A stretch of 36,332 nt of DNA. It comes from Chloroflexota bacterium. GTDB taxonomy: Bacteria > Chloroflexota > Dehalococcoidia > Lucifugimonadales > Lucifugimonadaceae. Below the pieces are notes generated by a model. That model ran no database searches. It was given only the letters and a program-made list of their open reading frames with translations, and had not been told where the DNA came from. The stretch is from contig JAQBUX010000005.1 of NCBI GenBank assembly GCA_027623795.1, positions 1 to 36,332 on the forward strand. The letters are read 5' to 3'. Both the position numbers and the translations under genes were made by a program. Shown piece after piece: positions 28,913 through 36,332 of the stretch (the first letter of the stretch is position 1; each line of letters begins with the position of its first letter).

Positions 28913-30643
28913 CTAGCGAGGGATGATATCCAGCTCTACGTAGCTTTCATGTTGAGGGTCGTGAAACACGGTGTTCGTAGCGACCGCGATCTCGTCACTA
29001 TCGGACCACAAACCTGTGTTCAGGTTGCGAGCGAACCGCGGGAAGTTCGATGACGAAATCTCCAGCCGGATGCGGTGTCCTCTCTTGAACACATTGCTCG
29101 TGGCCACAAGATCGATATCGAATCGCTTGGGGAGGTTGGGATCTACGTGGTGGGGACGCTTGCGAGAGTCCTGGTAGCGTGCGCGAACGATTCCGTCCGT
29201 CAAGTTGACGGCGCAACCACAGGGGCGGACATCCAGCAGCATGCCGGTAAAGTCGGTATCTGAGGACGAAGTCGACGCCCATAGCGACACCGTGACGGGG
29301 CCGGTGACCTCCAGGTCACTATCTAGCTCCTCCGTCGAGTAAACGAGGATGTCCGCCCGCTCCTCCTTTTCCGCGTGGTTCGATGGGCCATCGGGAAGCG
29401 GTCCGCCGCCGCAGCATAACGGTCCGCCCTGCGTCGGTACCGGCGCCTGTGGGTCGTACAGGTAAACGTCCGGCCGCTCGTTCTCGGTCGGCAGATCTGT
29501 CGACAGCACGCCGTGCTCGCTTGGTGAGTGCGCCCGACCCTGGCTGTGGAGGTAGTAACGGGTCCGTTCCGCCCGAGCGAGAGGCCACTCGTTCTCGTCG
29601 CGCCAGACGTTCTCGCCCATTACGAAAATCTTGACCGGCGGCTCGGACGTGATCCCGTTTTCTTCGCCCTTCAACCAGTGGTCGTACCACCGCAGGGTGA
29701 GCTCGTCCAGGTTGACGCCGGACGCCGTCGCTCGGTGTGTGAAATCAGCTTCCCCGACCTGACTCTGACCGATCGTGCTGTGGCTCCACGGCCCGATGAT
29801 CAGTTTCTGGCCGTCCCGCGCCTCATCGGTTCCGCCGTTCGCCTTCATGTTGACGTAGTTCCGGATCGTCCCCATCAGGAAGATGTCGTACCAGCCGCCG
29901 AGGCTGTACGCCGGCGTTTCGATGTCGTGGTGCTTGCCTTCGATACGGATGCTGGACCAGAAACCGTCGTCTGACGGGTGGTTCAACCAGTCAAAGAAGT
30001 AAGGGGACGTCTGAGGATTCATGAAAGCTTGTTGATTGAGAGGTAGCGTCCAGAACGCCTCCTGGATGTTGTCGACAGATCCGGCGAGTTCGGCCACGCG
30101 CTCGTCGCTCAACTCGAGATCATCGCCCAGGTGCTTCGCGTTCGCCGCCGCAAGTCTTATTCCCCACGACACGTTGAACCCGAGCTCAAAGACCCCGCCC
30201 TGATACGTCCAACCCTCGTGGTAGTCAGACGCCGTGACGCGCGGGAAGATCGCCGTGAGGTGTGGCGGCTTAGCTGAGGCGGCAAGCCATTGGGTCGCGC
30301 CGACGTATGACGAGCCGACCATACCGACCTTGCCATCGCACCACGGCTGCGAAGCGATCCACTCGATCGTCTCAAACCCGTCATCGGCCTCATTTTGGAA
30401 CGTGTCGAACTCACCCTCTGACCGGAATCTCCCCCGAACGTCCTGGAGCACAACCGCGTATCCGCGCTCTACGGCCATCAGGATGTTCAAACCTGGCGCG
30501 GCGCGCTTGTCGTACGGCGTGCGCTGGAGGATCACCGGATGGGCGCCGACGTCCCCCGGTTGGTAGATATCGGCGTACAACGTGACCCCGTCCCGCATCT
30601 TGATGGCGACATCAAGATCGATGATGGCCGCTGAGATGACCAT
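28913..30643 (-). CDS. CocE/NonD family hydrolase (X-Pro dipeptidyl-peptidase-like)
   Basis: MRDGVTLYADIYQPGDVGAHPVILQRTPYDKR; GYAVVLQDVRGRFRSEGEFD; GKVGMVGSSYVGATQWLAAS; C-terminal beta domain DIDLVATSNVFKRGHRIRLEISSSNFPRFARNLNTG. Confidence 0.95.
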   Translation of the reverse strand: MVISAAIIDLDVAIKMRDGVTLYADIYQPGDVGAHPVILQRTPYDKRAAPGLNILMAVERGYAVVLQDVRGRFRSEGEFDTFQNEADDGFETIEWIASQPWCDGKVGMVGSSYVGATQWLAASAKPPHLTAIFPRVTASDYHEGWTYQGGVFELGFNVSWGIRLAAANAKHLGDDLELSDERVAELAGSVDNIQEAFWTLPLNQQAFMNPQTSPYFFDWLNHPSDDGFWSSIRIEGKHHDIETPAYSLGGWYDIFLMGTIRNYVNMKANGGTDEARDGQKLIIGPWSHSTIGQSQVGEADFTHRATASGVNLDELTLRWYDHWLKGEENGITSEPPVKIFVMGENVWRDENEWPLARAERTRYYLHSQGRAHSPSEHGVLSTDLPTENERPDVYLYDPQAPVPTQGGPLCCGGGPLPDGPSNHAEKEERADILVYSTEELDSDLEVTGPVTVSLWASTSSSDTDFTGMLLDVRPCGCAVNLTDGIVRARYQDSRKRPHHVDPNLPKRFDIDLVATSNVFKRGHRIRLEISSSNFPRFARNLNTGLWSDSDEIAVATNTVFHDPQHESYVELDIIPR

Positions 30644-30802
30644 TCCGCTGGCTCCCTGGATTGGGTTTGGGGGTTGGCGATTGTTTTCGAAATGTTCCGC
30701 TTGTCCGCAATCAATGCCGACCTAAGGGCGGGTGCGATGCGCTATCGGTTCTTGTTACATACAGGATGGCGAAAGTTAGCCTAGACGGACCCCGGGGGCA
30801 AC

Positions 30803-30852
30803 CGTCACGGATGATTCAACCGTGACGTCTTCAGCCTGTCACATGCACAGGC
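30803..30852. other. Pair of intergenic hairpins
   Basis: CGTCACGG-atgattcaa-CCGTGACG (30803-30827) and GCCTGT-cacatgc-ACAGGC (30834-30852). Confidence 0.45.
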
Positions 30853-30893
30853 AACCGTGTATGGGTTCTCCACAGCAGGTGGTCGAAAAGCCT

Positions 30894-31484
30894 CTACACC
30901 TCGAACTCAACCGGACCCTGGTCCGGCGGGTGTTTTACGAACCACCTGATCGCTGTCTCGAGCGCGTCAGGCGCCTCGACGGCCGGGTCGTCACCGCAAT
31001 CCTCTAGTTCGTACAGCCGCGAGCCGGGCAGACGGTTCATCAGGGTTACGGCGTCCTCGTGTGTCAGCCGCTCCGCCTGCCGTCCGCGGAGGATGAGCGT
31101 CGGGACGCCGGGAATGTCGGATTCCGGGTGGGGCAGGTTCGCGTCTACAAGCGCGAGCGCGCCGACCTTTCGCAATCGGGTCGATACGAACGCGGCCCGG
31201 CAAGACTGGCCATACCCGATCACGAGCGCATCCGGACCCGCCTCATCGAGCGCCGCCGCCGTCCAGTCACCCCCGCGGCGGTCACCGGGGAGCGGGACCA
31301 ACTCGACCAGATAATCACCGGCAAGTTTTGCTGCGAGCGCGCGCAGCGGTCCTGGATCAACGTTCGCAGGTCCAAGAATTACTATTGGCCGGGCGCCATG
31401 TTCGCCCCACGACTCGTAGGGCAGGGTCGCCCCGTCGCTCAGCTGGAGGGTCGCGTTCACAGCGTTCAGATTCGCCATCGCCAC
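30894..31484 (-). CDS. Small alpha/beta-hydrolase-fold protein
   Basis: LPYESWGEHGARPIVILGPANVDPGPLRALAAKLAGDYLVELVPLPGDRRGG...ALVIGYGQSCRAAFVSTRL...PTLILRGRQAERLT. Elbow-like GYGQS. Confidence 0.65.
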   Translation of the reverse strand: MAMANLNAVNATLQLSDGATLPYESWGEHGARPIVILGPANVDPGPLRALAAKLAGDYLVELVPLPGDRRGGDWTAAALDEAGPDALVIGYGQSCRAAFVSTRLRKVGALALVDANLPHPESDIPGVPTLILRGRQAERLTHEDAVTLMNRLPGSRLYELEDCGDDPAVEAPDALETAIRWFVKHPPDQGPVEFEV

Positions 31485-31748
31485 CAGTTATTCATGAGTC
31501 ACGCCACCTCCGGCCCCGTTTCGCAGCCCGAGACCGGTTCGCCATATCAACGATTCACGATGTCCTTCATCGTACCCTGATCGATGTCCGCAGGGGACCG
31601 GCGCGGCCAACGCCTCGGCGGTACAATGCGCCAGCCTGGCGGGACCGGCCAATCGCCGGTGCGCGCATCAAGATGCGACTGACGCACTGCGAACCCCGGG
31701 CGCACAAATATGCTCGCGTGACAAGTAACGACGGAGGAACGTCCAGAG

Positions 31749-33404
31749 ATGAATGGCTTCGATTTTGTTGCACAGTGCTTGAAACAAGAAGGCGTCGAAT
31801 GGATGGCGTGCTTCCCGGCAAACCCGCTTATCGAGGCGGTCGCGAAAGCCGGCATCAAGCCGATCGTATTTCGCCAGGAGCGTGGCGGAATCCAGGCGGC
31901 GGATGGGTTTAGCAGGCAGATGGCCTCGAAGGGCAAGATCGGCGTGTTCGCCTCCCAGGGCGGTCCCGGGGTTGAGAACGCGTTCGGCGGCATCGCCCAG
32001 GCATGGGGTGACGCCGTTCCGCTCGTGTACCTCCCCGGCGGGCACGGCACGATGCGCGATGACATCGATCCCGGGTTCTCCGCGCCGCAGAACTACGAGC
32101 ACATCACGAAGGTAGCGCTCACCGTCAACCGCATCGAGCGAACCTCGCAGCAGGTCCGACGGGTTTTTCACGCCGCCCGAAATGGCAGGCCGGGACCGGC
32201 GCTTCTTGAGCTGCACGGCGACATCCTGTCGCAGGAAGTGCCTGCGGAGTGGGCGACCTACAAGCCGACATCTACCATCAAGACGGCGCCGAACGTGTCC
32301 GACGTAAAGGACGCAGTCAAACAGCTTCTCGCGGCGTCCAACCCGGCCATATGGGCCGGCCAGGGCGTGCTCTACGCCGGCGCCACAGCTGAGCTGATGG
32401 AACTCGCGGAGCTCACGCAAATCCCGGTTATGACGACGATGCAGGCCAAGAGCGCGTTCCCGGACAGCCATCCGCTTGCACTCGGCTCGGCAAACCGGAC
32501 TGCGCCCAAGCCCGTCTGGAAGTGGCTCGGAGACTCCGACACCCTGCTAGCTATCGGTTCCGGCCTCACCCGTACCAACTACGGTATCGAAATCCCGAAC
32601 GGCAAATTCCTGATCCACTCCACCGTGTCCGCCGAGGACATAAACAAGGACTACGCGGTCGACATCGGAATCGTTGGCGACGCGAAGCTGGTCCTGCAGG
32701 CGATGATCGAAGAGGTCAAAGCCTCGATCGGCGAAAACGGTCGCCGCGGCGATAGCGCAACCGCCGATCGCGTCGCGACGGTGCGCGCCGAGTGGGTCGC
32801 CGAATGGGCGCCGCACCTGGCGACCAACGGATCGCCGATGAACCCATACCGGGTGGTCGCTGAGATCAACAAGGTCGTGGATCACGCCAACACGGTGGCG
32901 ACCCACGACGCCGGGCACCCGCGGGACGAGGTTATGCCGTTTTACACGGCGACCGTGCCGCATGGCTACATCGGTTGGGGCAAGACGACCCACCTCGGGT
33001 ACGGCATTCCTCTCATGATCGGCGCTAAGATCGCCGATCCGTCCAAGTTCTGCATGAACATCATGGGCGACGCCGCGTTCGGCATGTCTGGCCTGGATAT
33101 CGAGACCGCTGTCAGGTCCGGCAACCCGATCACGACCGTCGTGTTGAATAACGGCACGATGGGCGGATACAACCACCACCAGCCGACCGCGATGGAGACG
33201 TTCGGGGCCGGCAACCAGGGTGGAGATTACGCCAAGATCGCAGAGGGCCTTGGGGCGGTTGGCATTAAGGTCGAGAAGCCCGAGGAGGTTGGCCCGGCCA
33301 TCAAGAGGGCGCAACAGCTCAACAGCGAAGGCACCTGTGTGCTGATCGAGACGAAGACCATCCAGCAGATGGAGTTCTCGCAGTACCCGGACCTGCTCAA
33401 GTAG
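31749..33404 (+). CDS. Thiamine-pyrophosphate-dependent enzyme (acetolactate synthase-like)
   Basis: FDFVAQCLKQEGVEWMACFPANPLIEAVAKAG; QERGGIQAADGFSRQMASKGKIGVFASQGGPGVENAFGGIAQAW; ThDP region MNIMGDAAFGMSGLDIETAVRSGNPITTVVLNNGTMGGY. Confidence 0.93.
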   Translation: MNGFDFVAQCLKQEGVEWMACFPANPLIEAVAKAGIKPIVFRQERGGIQAADGFSRQMASKGKIGVFASQGGPGVENAFGGIAQAWGDAVPLVYLPGGHGTMRDDIDPGFSAPQNYEHITKVALTVNRIERTSQQVRRVFHAARNGRPGPALLELHGDILSQEVPAEWATYKPTSTIKTAPNVSDVKDAVKQLLAASNPAIWAGQGVLYAGATAELMELAELTQIPVMTTMQAKSAFPDSHPLALGSANRTAPKPVWKWLGDSDTLLAIGSGLTRTNYGIEIPNGKFLIHSTVSAEDINKDYAVDIGIVGDAKLVLQAMIEEVKASIGENGRRGDSATADRVATVRAEWVAEWAPHLATNGSPMNPYRVVAEINKVVDHANTVATHDAGHPRDEVMPFYTATVPHGYIGWGKTTHLGYGIPLMIGAKIADPSKFCMNIMGDAAFGMSGLDIETAVRSGNPITTVVLNNGTMGGYNHHQPTAMETFGAGNQGGDYAKIAEGLGAVGIKVEKPEEVGPAIKRAQQLNSEGTCVLIETKTIQQMEFSQYPDLLK

Positions 33405-33434
33405 GCGCCGCTCGCTGAACGGGTAACGACTACA

Positions 33435-33468
33435 AAGGGGCGCTCCGATGGATATCGGGACGCCCCTT
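33435..33468. terminator. Hairpin between convergent genes (possible bidirectional terminator)
   Basis: AAGGGGCG...CGCCCCTT outer stem with inner TCCGAT-GGAT-ATCGGG, between the ThDP gene (+) and zwf (-). Confidence 0.7.
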
Positions 33469-33534
33469 CTCGCGTTCCGGCCCACGCCGAATTACCCGGT
33501 GCGGGTCTGCCGTTCCGATTTCCGACACTGCTGC

Positions 33535-34998
33535 TCAGCCCGGCAGCCAGCGCCGACCTTCGCGGGCAAGCATGGCGTCCGATTCCGCCGGGCCATGCGA
33601 GCCGACGCGGTACAACGCGGGCGGGGGCGCGTCCTCCGACTCCCAGTACTCCAACAGCGGGTCTACCACAGCCCATGCGGCGTGGATGTTATCTGAGCGC
33701 GTGAAGAGCGAGGCGTCGCCGCGAAGCACGTCGTCGAGCAGTTGTATGTACGCGTCCGGGATGGCTTCGCCTTCAAACGTGTCGTCGTAGTGGAATTGCA
33801 TGTCCACCGGGCGTGTCGCAGTACCGCCGCCCGGGACTTTCGTCATAAAGCGAAGGTGCATCCCCTCGTCAGGTTGAAGACGTAGCGCCAGCCTGTTTGG
33901 CTCAACGACCGCAGACTCGGCGTCCTGATCCGCGCGCATGAGCAGATGTGGCGGCTCCCGAAATTGAATAACCACATCGGTCGATTTGGCGGATAACGCC
34001 TTGCCACTCCTCAGAAAGAACGGAACGCCTTGCCATCGCCAGTTGTCGATCCGGAGGGTCATCGCTGCGTAGGTCGGAGTCGTCGAGCCGGGCGCCACTC
34101 CCGGCAGGGCCGTGTATCCCTCGTACTGGGCGCGCACGGCGTGCTCGGTATCGGGGTTGCGCACGGCCTGAAGTACCTTGACCTTCTCGTTGCGCAGAGC
34201 GTCCGCCTCCATCGAGATCGGCGGCTCCATAGCGACCATCGCCAGCACCTGTAGCAGATGGTTCTGAAACATGTCCCGCACCACGCCCGTCTGGTCGTAG
34301 AAATCGACCCGACCCTCGACTCCGACAGACTCCAGCGCCGAGATCTGCACGCTTTCGACGTAGTTACGGTTCCAGACCGGCTCGAAGATCGAGTTCAGGA
34401 ACCGGAAATAGAGCAGGTTCTGGACCGTTTCTTTGCCCACGTAGTGGTCGATCCGGTAGACCTGCTGCTCGTCGAATACGCCCTGCACGGCGTGATCCAG
34501 CACGTCCGCGGAGACACCGTCGTGGCCAAACGGCTTCTCGATCACGACCCGCCGCCAGTTGCCTCCGGTTTCTTCCGACATTCCCGCCGCGCCGAGTTCG
34601 TTGACACAGCGTTCGTAGAGGTTTGGCGCCACCGACAGGTAGTACACCCTGCCGGATGTCCCCGACCCCTCAAAAACCTTCAGGTGGGCGTCCAGCGTCC
34701 GGTAGTCGTCCGTTTTCGTGAGGTCGCCCGATATGTAGGTAATTCGCTGGGCGAACTCGTCCCACTCGTCCTGGTGGCCGTCCATCCCGCCGATAGACAC
34801 CACACCGTCCCGTAGCACTTCACGGACCTCTTCGATGGACCGATCACGGCGCGCGAACCCGACGACGCGCGTGGATGAAGGTAGTCGACCGCGACACGCC
34901 AGGTTGAACAGCGCCGGCAGCAGCTTGCGTGCCGAAAGGTCGCCGGTGATCCCGAAGATCACGATCGTCGTTGTGTCAACGCCCTGTGTACCGCTCAT
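33535..34998 (-). CDS. zwf: Glucose-6-phosphate 1-dehydrogenase
   Basis: IVIFGITGDLSARKLLPALFNLACRGRLP; VIEKPFGHDG; YRIDHYVGKETVQNLLYFRFLNSIFEPVWNRNYVESVQI. Confidence 0.97.
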   Translation of the reverse strand: MSGTQGVDTTTIVIFGITGDLSARKLLPALFNLACRGRLPSSTRVVGFARRDRSIEEVREVLRDGVVSIGGMDGHQDEWDEFAQRITYISGDLTKTDDYRTLDAHLKVFEGSGTSGRVYYLSVAPNLYERCVNELGAAGMSEETGGNWRRVVIEKPFGHDGVSADVLDHAVQGVFDEQQVYRIDHYVGKETVQNLLYFRFLNSIFEPVWNRNYVESVQISALESVGVEGRVDFYDQTGVVRDMFQNHLLQVLAMVAMEPPISMEADALRNEKVKVLQAVRNPDTEHAVRAQYEGYTALPGVAPGSTTPTYAAMTLRIDNWRWQGVPFFLRSGKALSAKSTDVVIQFREPPHLLMRADQDAESAVVEPNRLALRLQPDEGMHLRFMTKVPGGGTATRPVDMQFHYDDTFEGEAIPDAYIQLLDDVLRGDASLFTRSDNIHAAWAVVDPLLEYWESEDAPPPALYRVGSHGPAESDAMLAREGRRWLPG

Positions 34999-35903
34999 TT
35001 CGCTTTTTGTACGGCGTGGCCGCCGAACTGGTTGCGCAGCGCGGCAAGCATCCGGCCGCCGAAGGGATTGTCCTGTCGGGAACGAAAGCGAGCCTGCAGT
35101 GACGCAGTGATAACAGGCGCCGGGACGCCGAGATCGACCGACTCCTGAACCGTCCAGCGGCCCTCTCCGGAGTCGTCAACGTACGAGGTGAGGGCTGACA
35201 GGTCGCCGTCCTCTTCAAGCGCTGCCACGGCCAGGTCAAGCAACCAGGACCTGACGACGGAGCCGTGTTGCCAGATCTTGGAGATCTGTTCCAGGTCTTC
35301 CGCCAGCTCGGGCTTTGCGGCGAGGATCTCGAAGCCCTCCGCGTAGGCCTGCATCATTCCGTACTCGATCCCGTTGTGGATCATCTTCGTGAAGTGGCCT
35401 GCGCCGCTCGGTCCGACGCGTCCGACTCCCCTGTCGGCCGCCGGGGCGAGCGACTGGAAGATCGGCTCCAGCCTCTGGTACGCGGCCAGATCGCCGCCGA
35501 CCATCAAGCTGTAACCTTCCTGAAGCCCCCAGATACCGCCGCTTGTGCCGGCGTCGAGGAAGTCGACGCCGTGCCCGGACGACTTTTCAGCACGACGTAT
35601 CGAGTCTTTGTAGTTTGCGTTCCCGCCGTCAATGATCGAATCGCCCGGCGACAGCAGCCCCAGTAGCTCATCGATGCCCGCTTCGGTAATGTCGCCTGCG
35701 GGCAGCATGATCCACACGGCGCGCGGCGCCTCGAGACGTGACACGAGGTCGGCCGGCCCGCTGGCGGCCGTCGCGCCAAAGCCCGCGGCGGTCTGCACCG
35801 CTCCGGCGTCTCTGTCGTATGCGACCACGTCGTGGCCGGATTTGAGCAGGCGTTGGGCCATGTTGCCGCCCATCCTGCCCAGGCCGATCATGCCGAGTTG
35901 CAT
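34995..35903 (-). CDS. gnd: 6-phosphogluconate dehydrogenase (decarboxylating), short form
   Basis: MQLGMIGLGRMGGNMAQRLLKSGHDVVAYDRD; DGGNANYKDSIRRA; FLDAGTSGGIWGLQEGYSLMVGG; GAGHFTKMIHNGIEYGMMQAYAEGFEIL. 4-bp ATGA overlap with zwf. Confidence 0.95.
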   Translation of the reverse strand: MQLGMIGLGRMGGNMAQRLLKSGHDVVAYDRDAGAVQTAAGFGATAASGPADLVSRLEAPRAVWIMLPAGDITEAGIDELLGLLSPGDSIIDGGNANYKDSIRRAEKSSGHGVDFLDAGTSGGIWGLQEGYSLMVGGDLAAYQRLEPIFQSLAPAADRGVGRVGPSGAGHFTKMIHNGIEYGMMQAYAEGFEILAAKPELAEDLEQISKIWQHGSVVRSWLLDLAVAALEEDGDLSALTSYVDDSGEGRWTVQESVDLGVPAPVITASLQARFRSRQDNPFGGRMLAALRNQFGGHAVQKAK

Positions 35904-36096
35904 CCGGTATTCCCCTTCATTCCTACATTTTGCGGCCTGGATTTCGCGTCCCCGCCGGTGGTTTGATGCGCCACCGGTAGCTCAGGTAGCGCGAACGCTA
36001 ACACGGCTTGCGCTGCCCTTCTACCGATCGCCCCGCGCTCGACCACGTTGCCCGCCGGCCACCCCGAGGCAACGCGCCCGGAAGAACTCGAAGCAT

Positions 36097-36216
36097 GCAC
36101 TGAGCCTGTCGAACGAGGCCGTTGCCCACCGCCATCCCGTCAGGGCGGATTGGTATCCGCCCAACAGCGCGATTCGGATGTGTCTGGCCGAGGCGTGCTT
36201 CGAGAGCCTCAGCACG
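36097..36216. repeat. Composite intergenic repeat: imperfect inverted CTTCGA/CTCAG arms flanking an 8-bp hairpin
   Basis: Left arm gcactgagcctgtcgaacgaggcc, right arm ggccgaggcgtgcttcgagagcctcagcac; inside, GGGCGGAT-TGGT-ATCCGCCC (36143-36162). Confidence 0.5.
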
Positions 36217-36332
36217 CGGTTAGCTCGACGCCCGGGGGTCACGACACCGTAGGTGTAGAGATGTAGCAGGGTGCTGAAAAACGTCCGTGGTTCCCAGGAA
36301 CTCAGTGAGTGTGAGGGTGATCCAAAGCTAGA

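Noticed and set aside
36021-36242. 73-aa minus-strand ORF (MTPGRRANRVLRLSKHASARHIRIALLGG...)
   Set aside because: Lies entirely over the repeat-rich intergenic region; apparent coding derives from the repeats.

Overview
GC-rich bacterial chromosomal segment, apparently Chloroflexota/SAR202-like (inferred from gene content and protein style only). About 22 genes can be assigned. Left to right they are: PepSY-like protein; PAP2 phosphatase; a DUF3179 lipoprotein gene interrupted by one in-frame TGA; a + strand copper/cupredoxin cluster ending in a CopC-CopD-YtkA-like-cytochrome c fusion; a dipeptide-type ABC transporter; a replication cluster (rplI-dnaB-DnaD-like-tandem DnaC-like AAA+ protein-HIT-like); a CaiB family CoA-transferase; a methyl-accepting chemotaxis protein; an enoyl-CoA hydratase; a cation transporter; an acetyl-CoA synthetase; an HEXXH membrane protein; an MFS transporter; three alpha/beta hydrolases; a ThDP enzyme; zwf; and a gnd-like gene. 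The top finding is that the DUF3179 TGA (2095-2097, minus strand) sits exactly where the family has the first Cys of its CPLC motif (VSW-U-PLC). The frame stays open for 229 more codons of recognisable DUF3179 sequence. A perfect 6-bp hairpin with a GU-containing loop starts 13 nt after the TGA, as expected for a bacterial SECIS. This is a candidate selenoprotein in a family where I know of no described Sec form. Secondary findings are a rearranged (circular-permutation-like) cupredoxin inserted in another domain, a tandem double-ATPase helicase loader, a HIT protein with a degenerate second half, and a small hairpin repeat family with compensatory stem changes.
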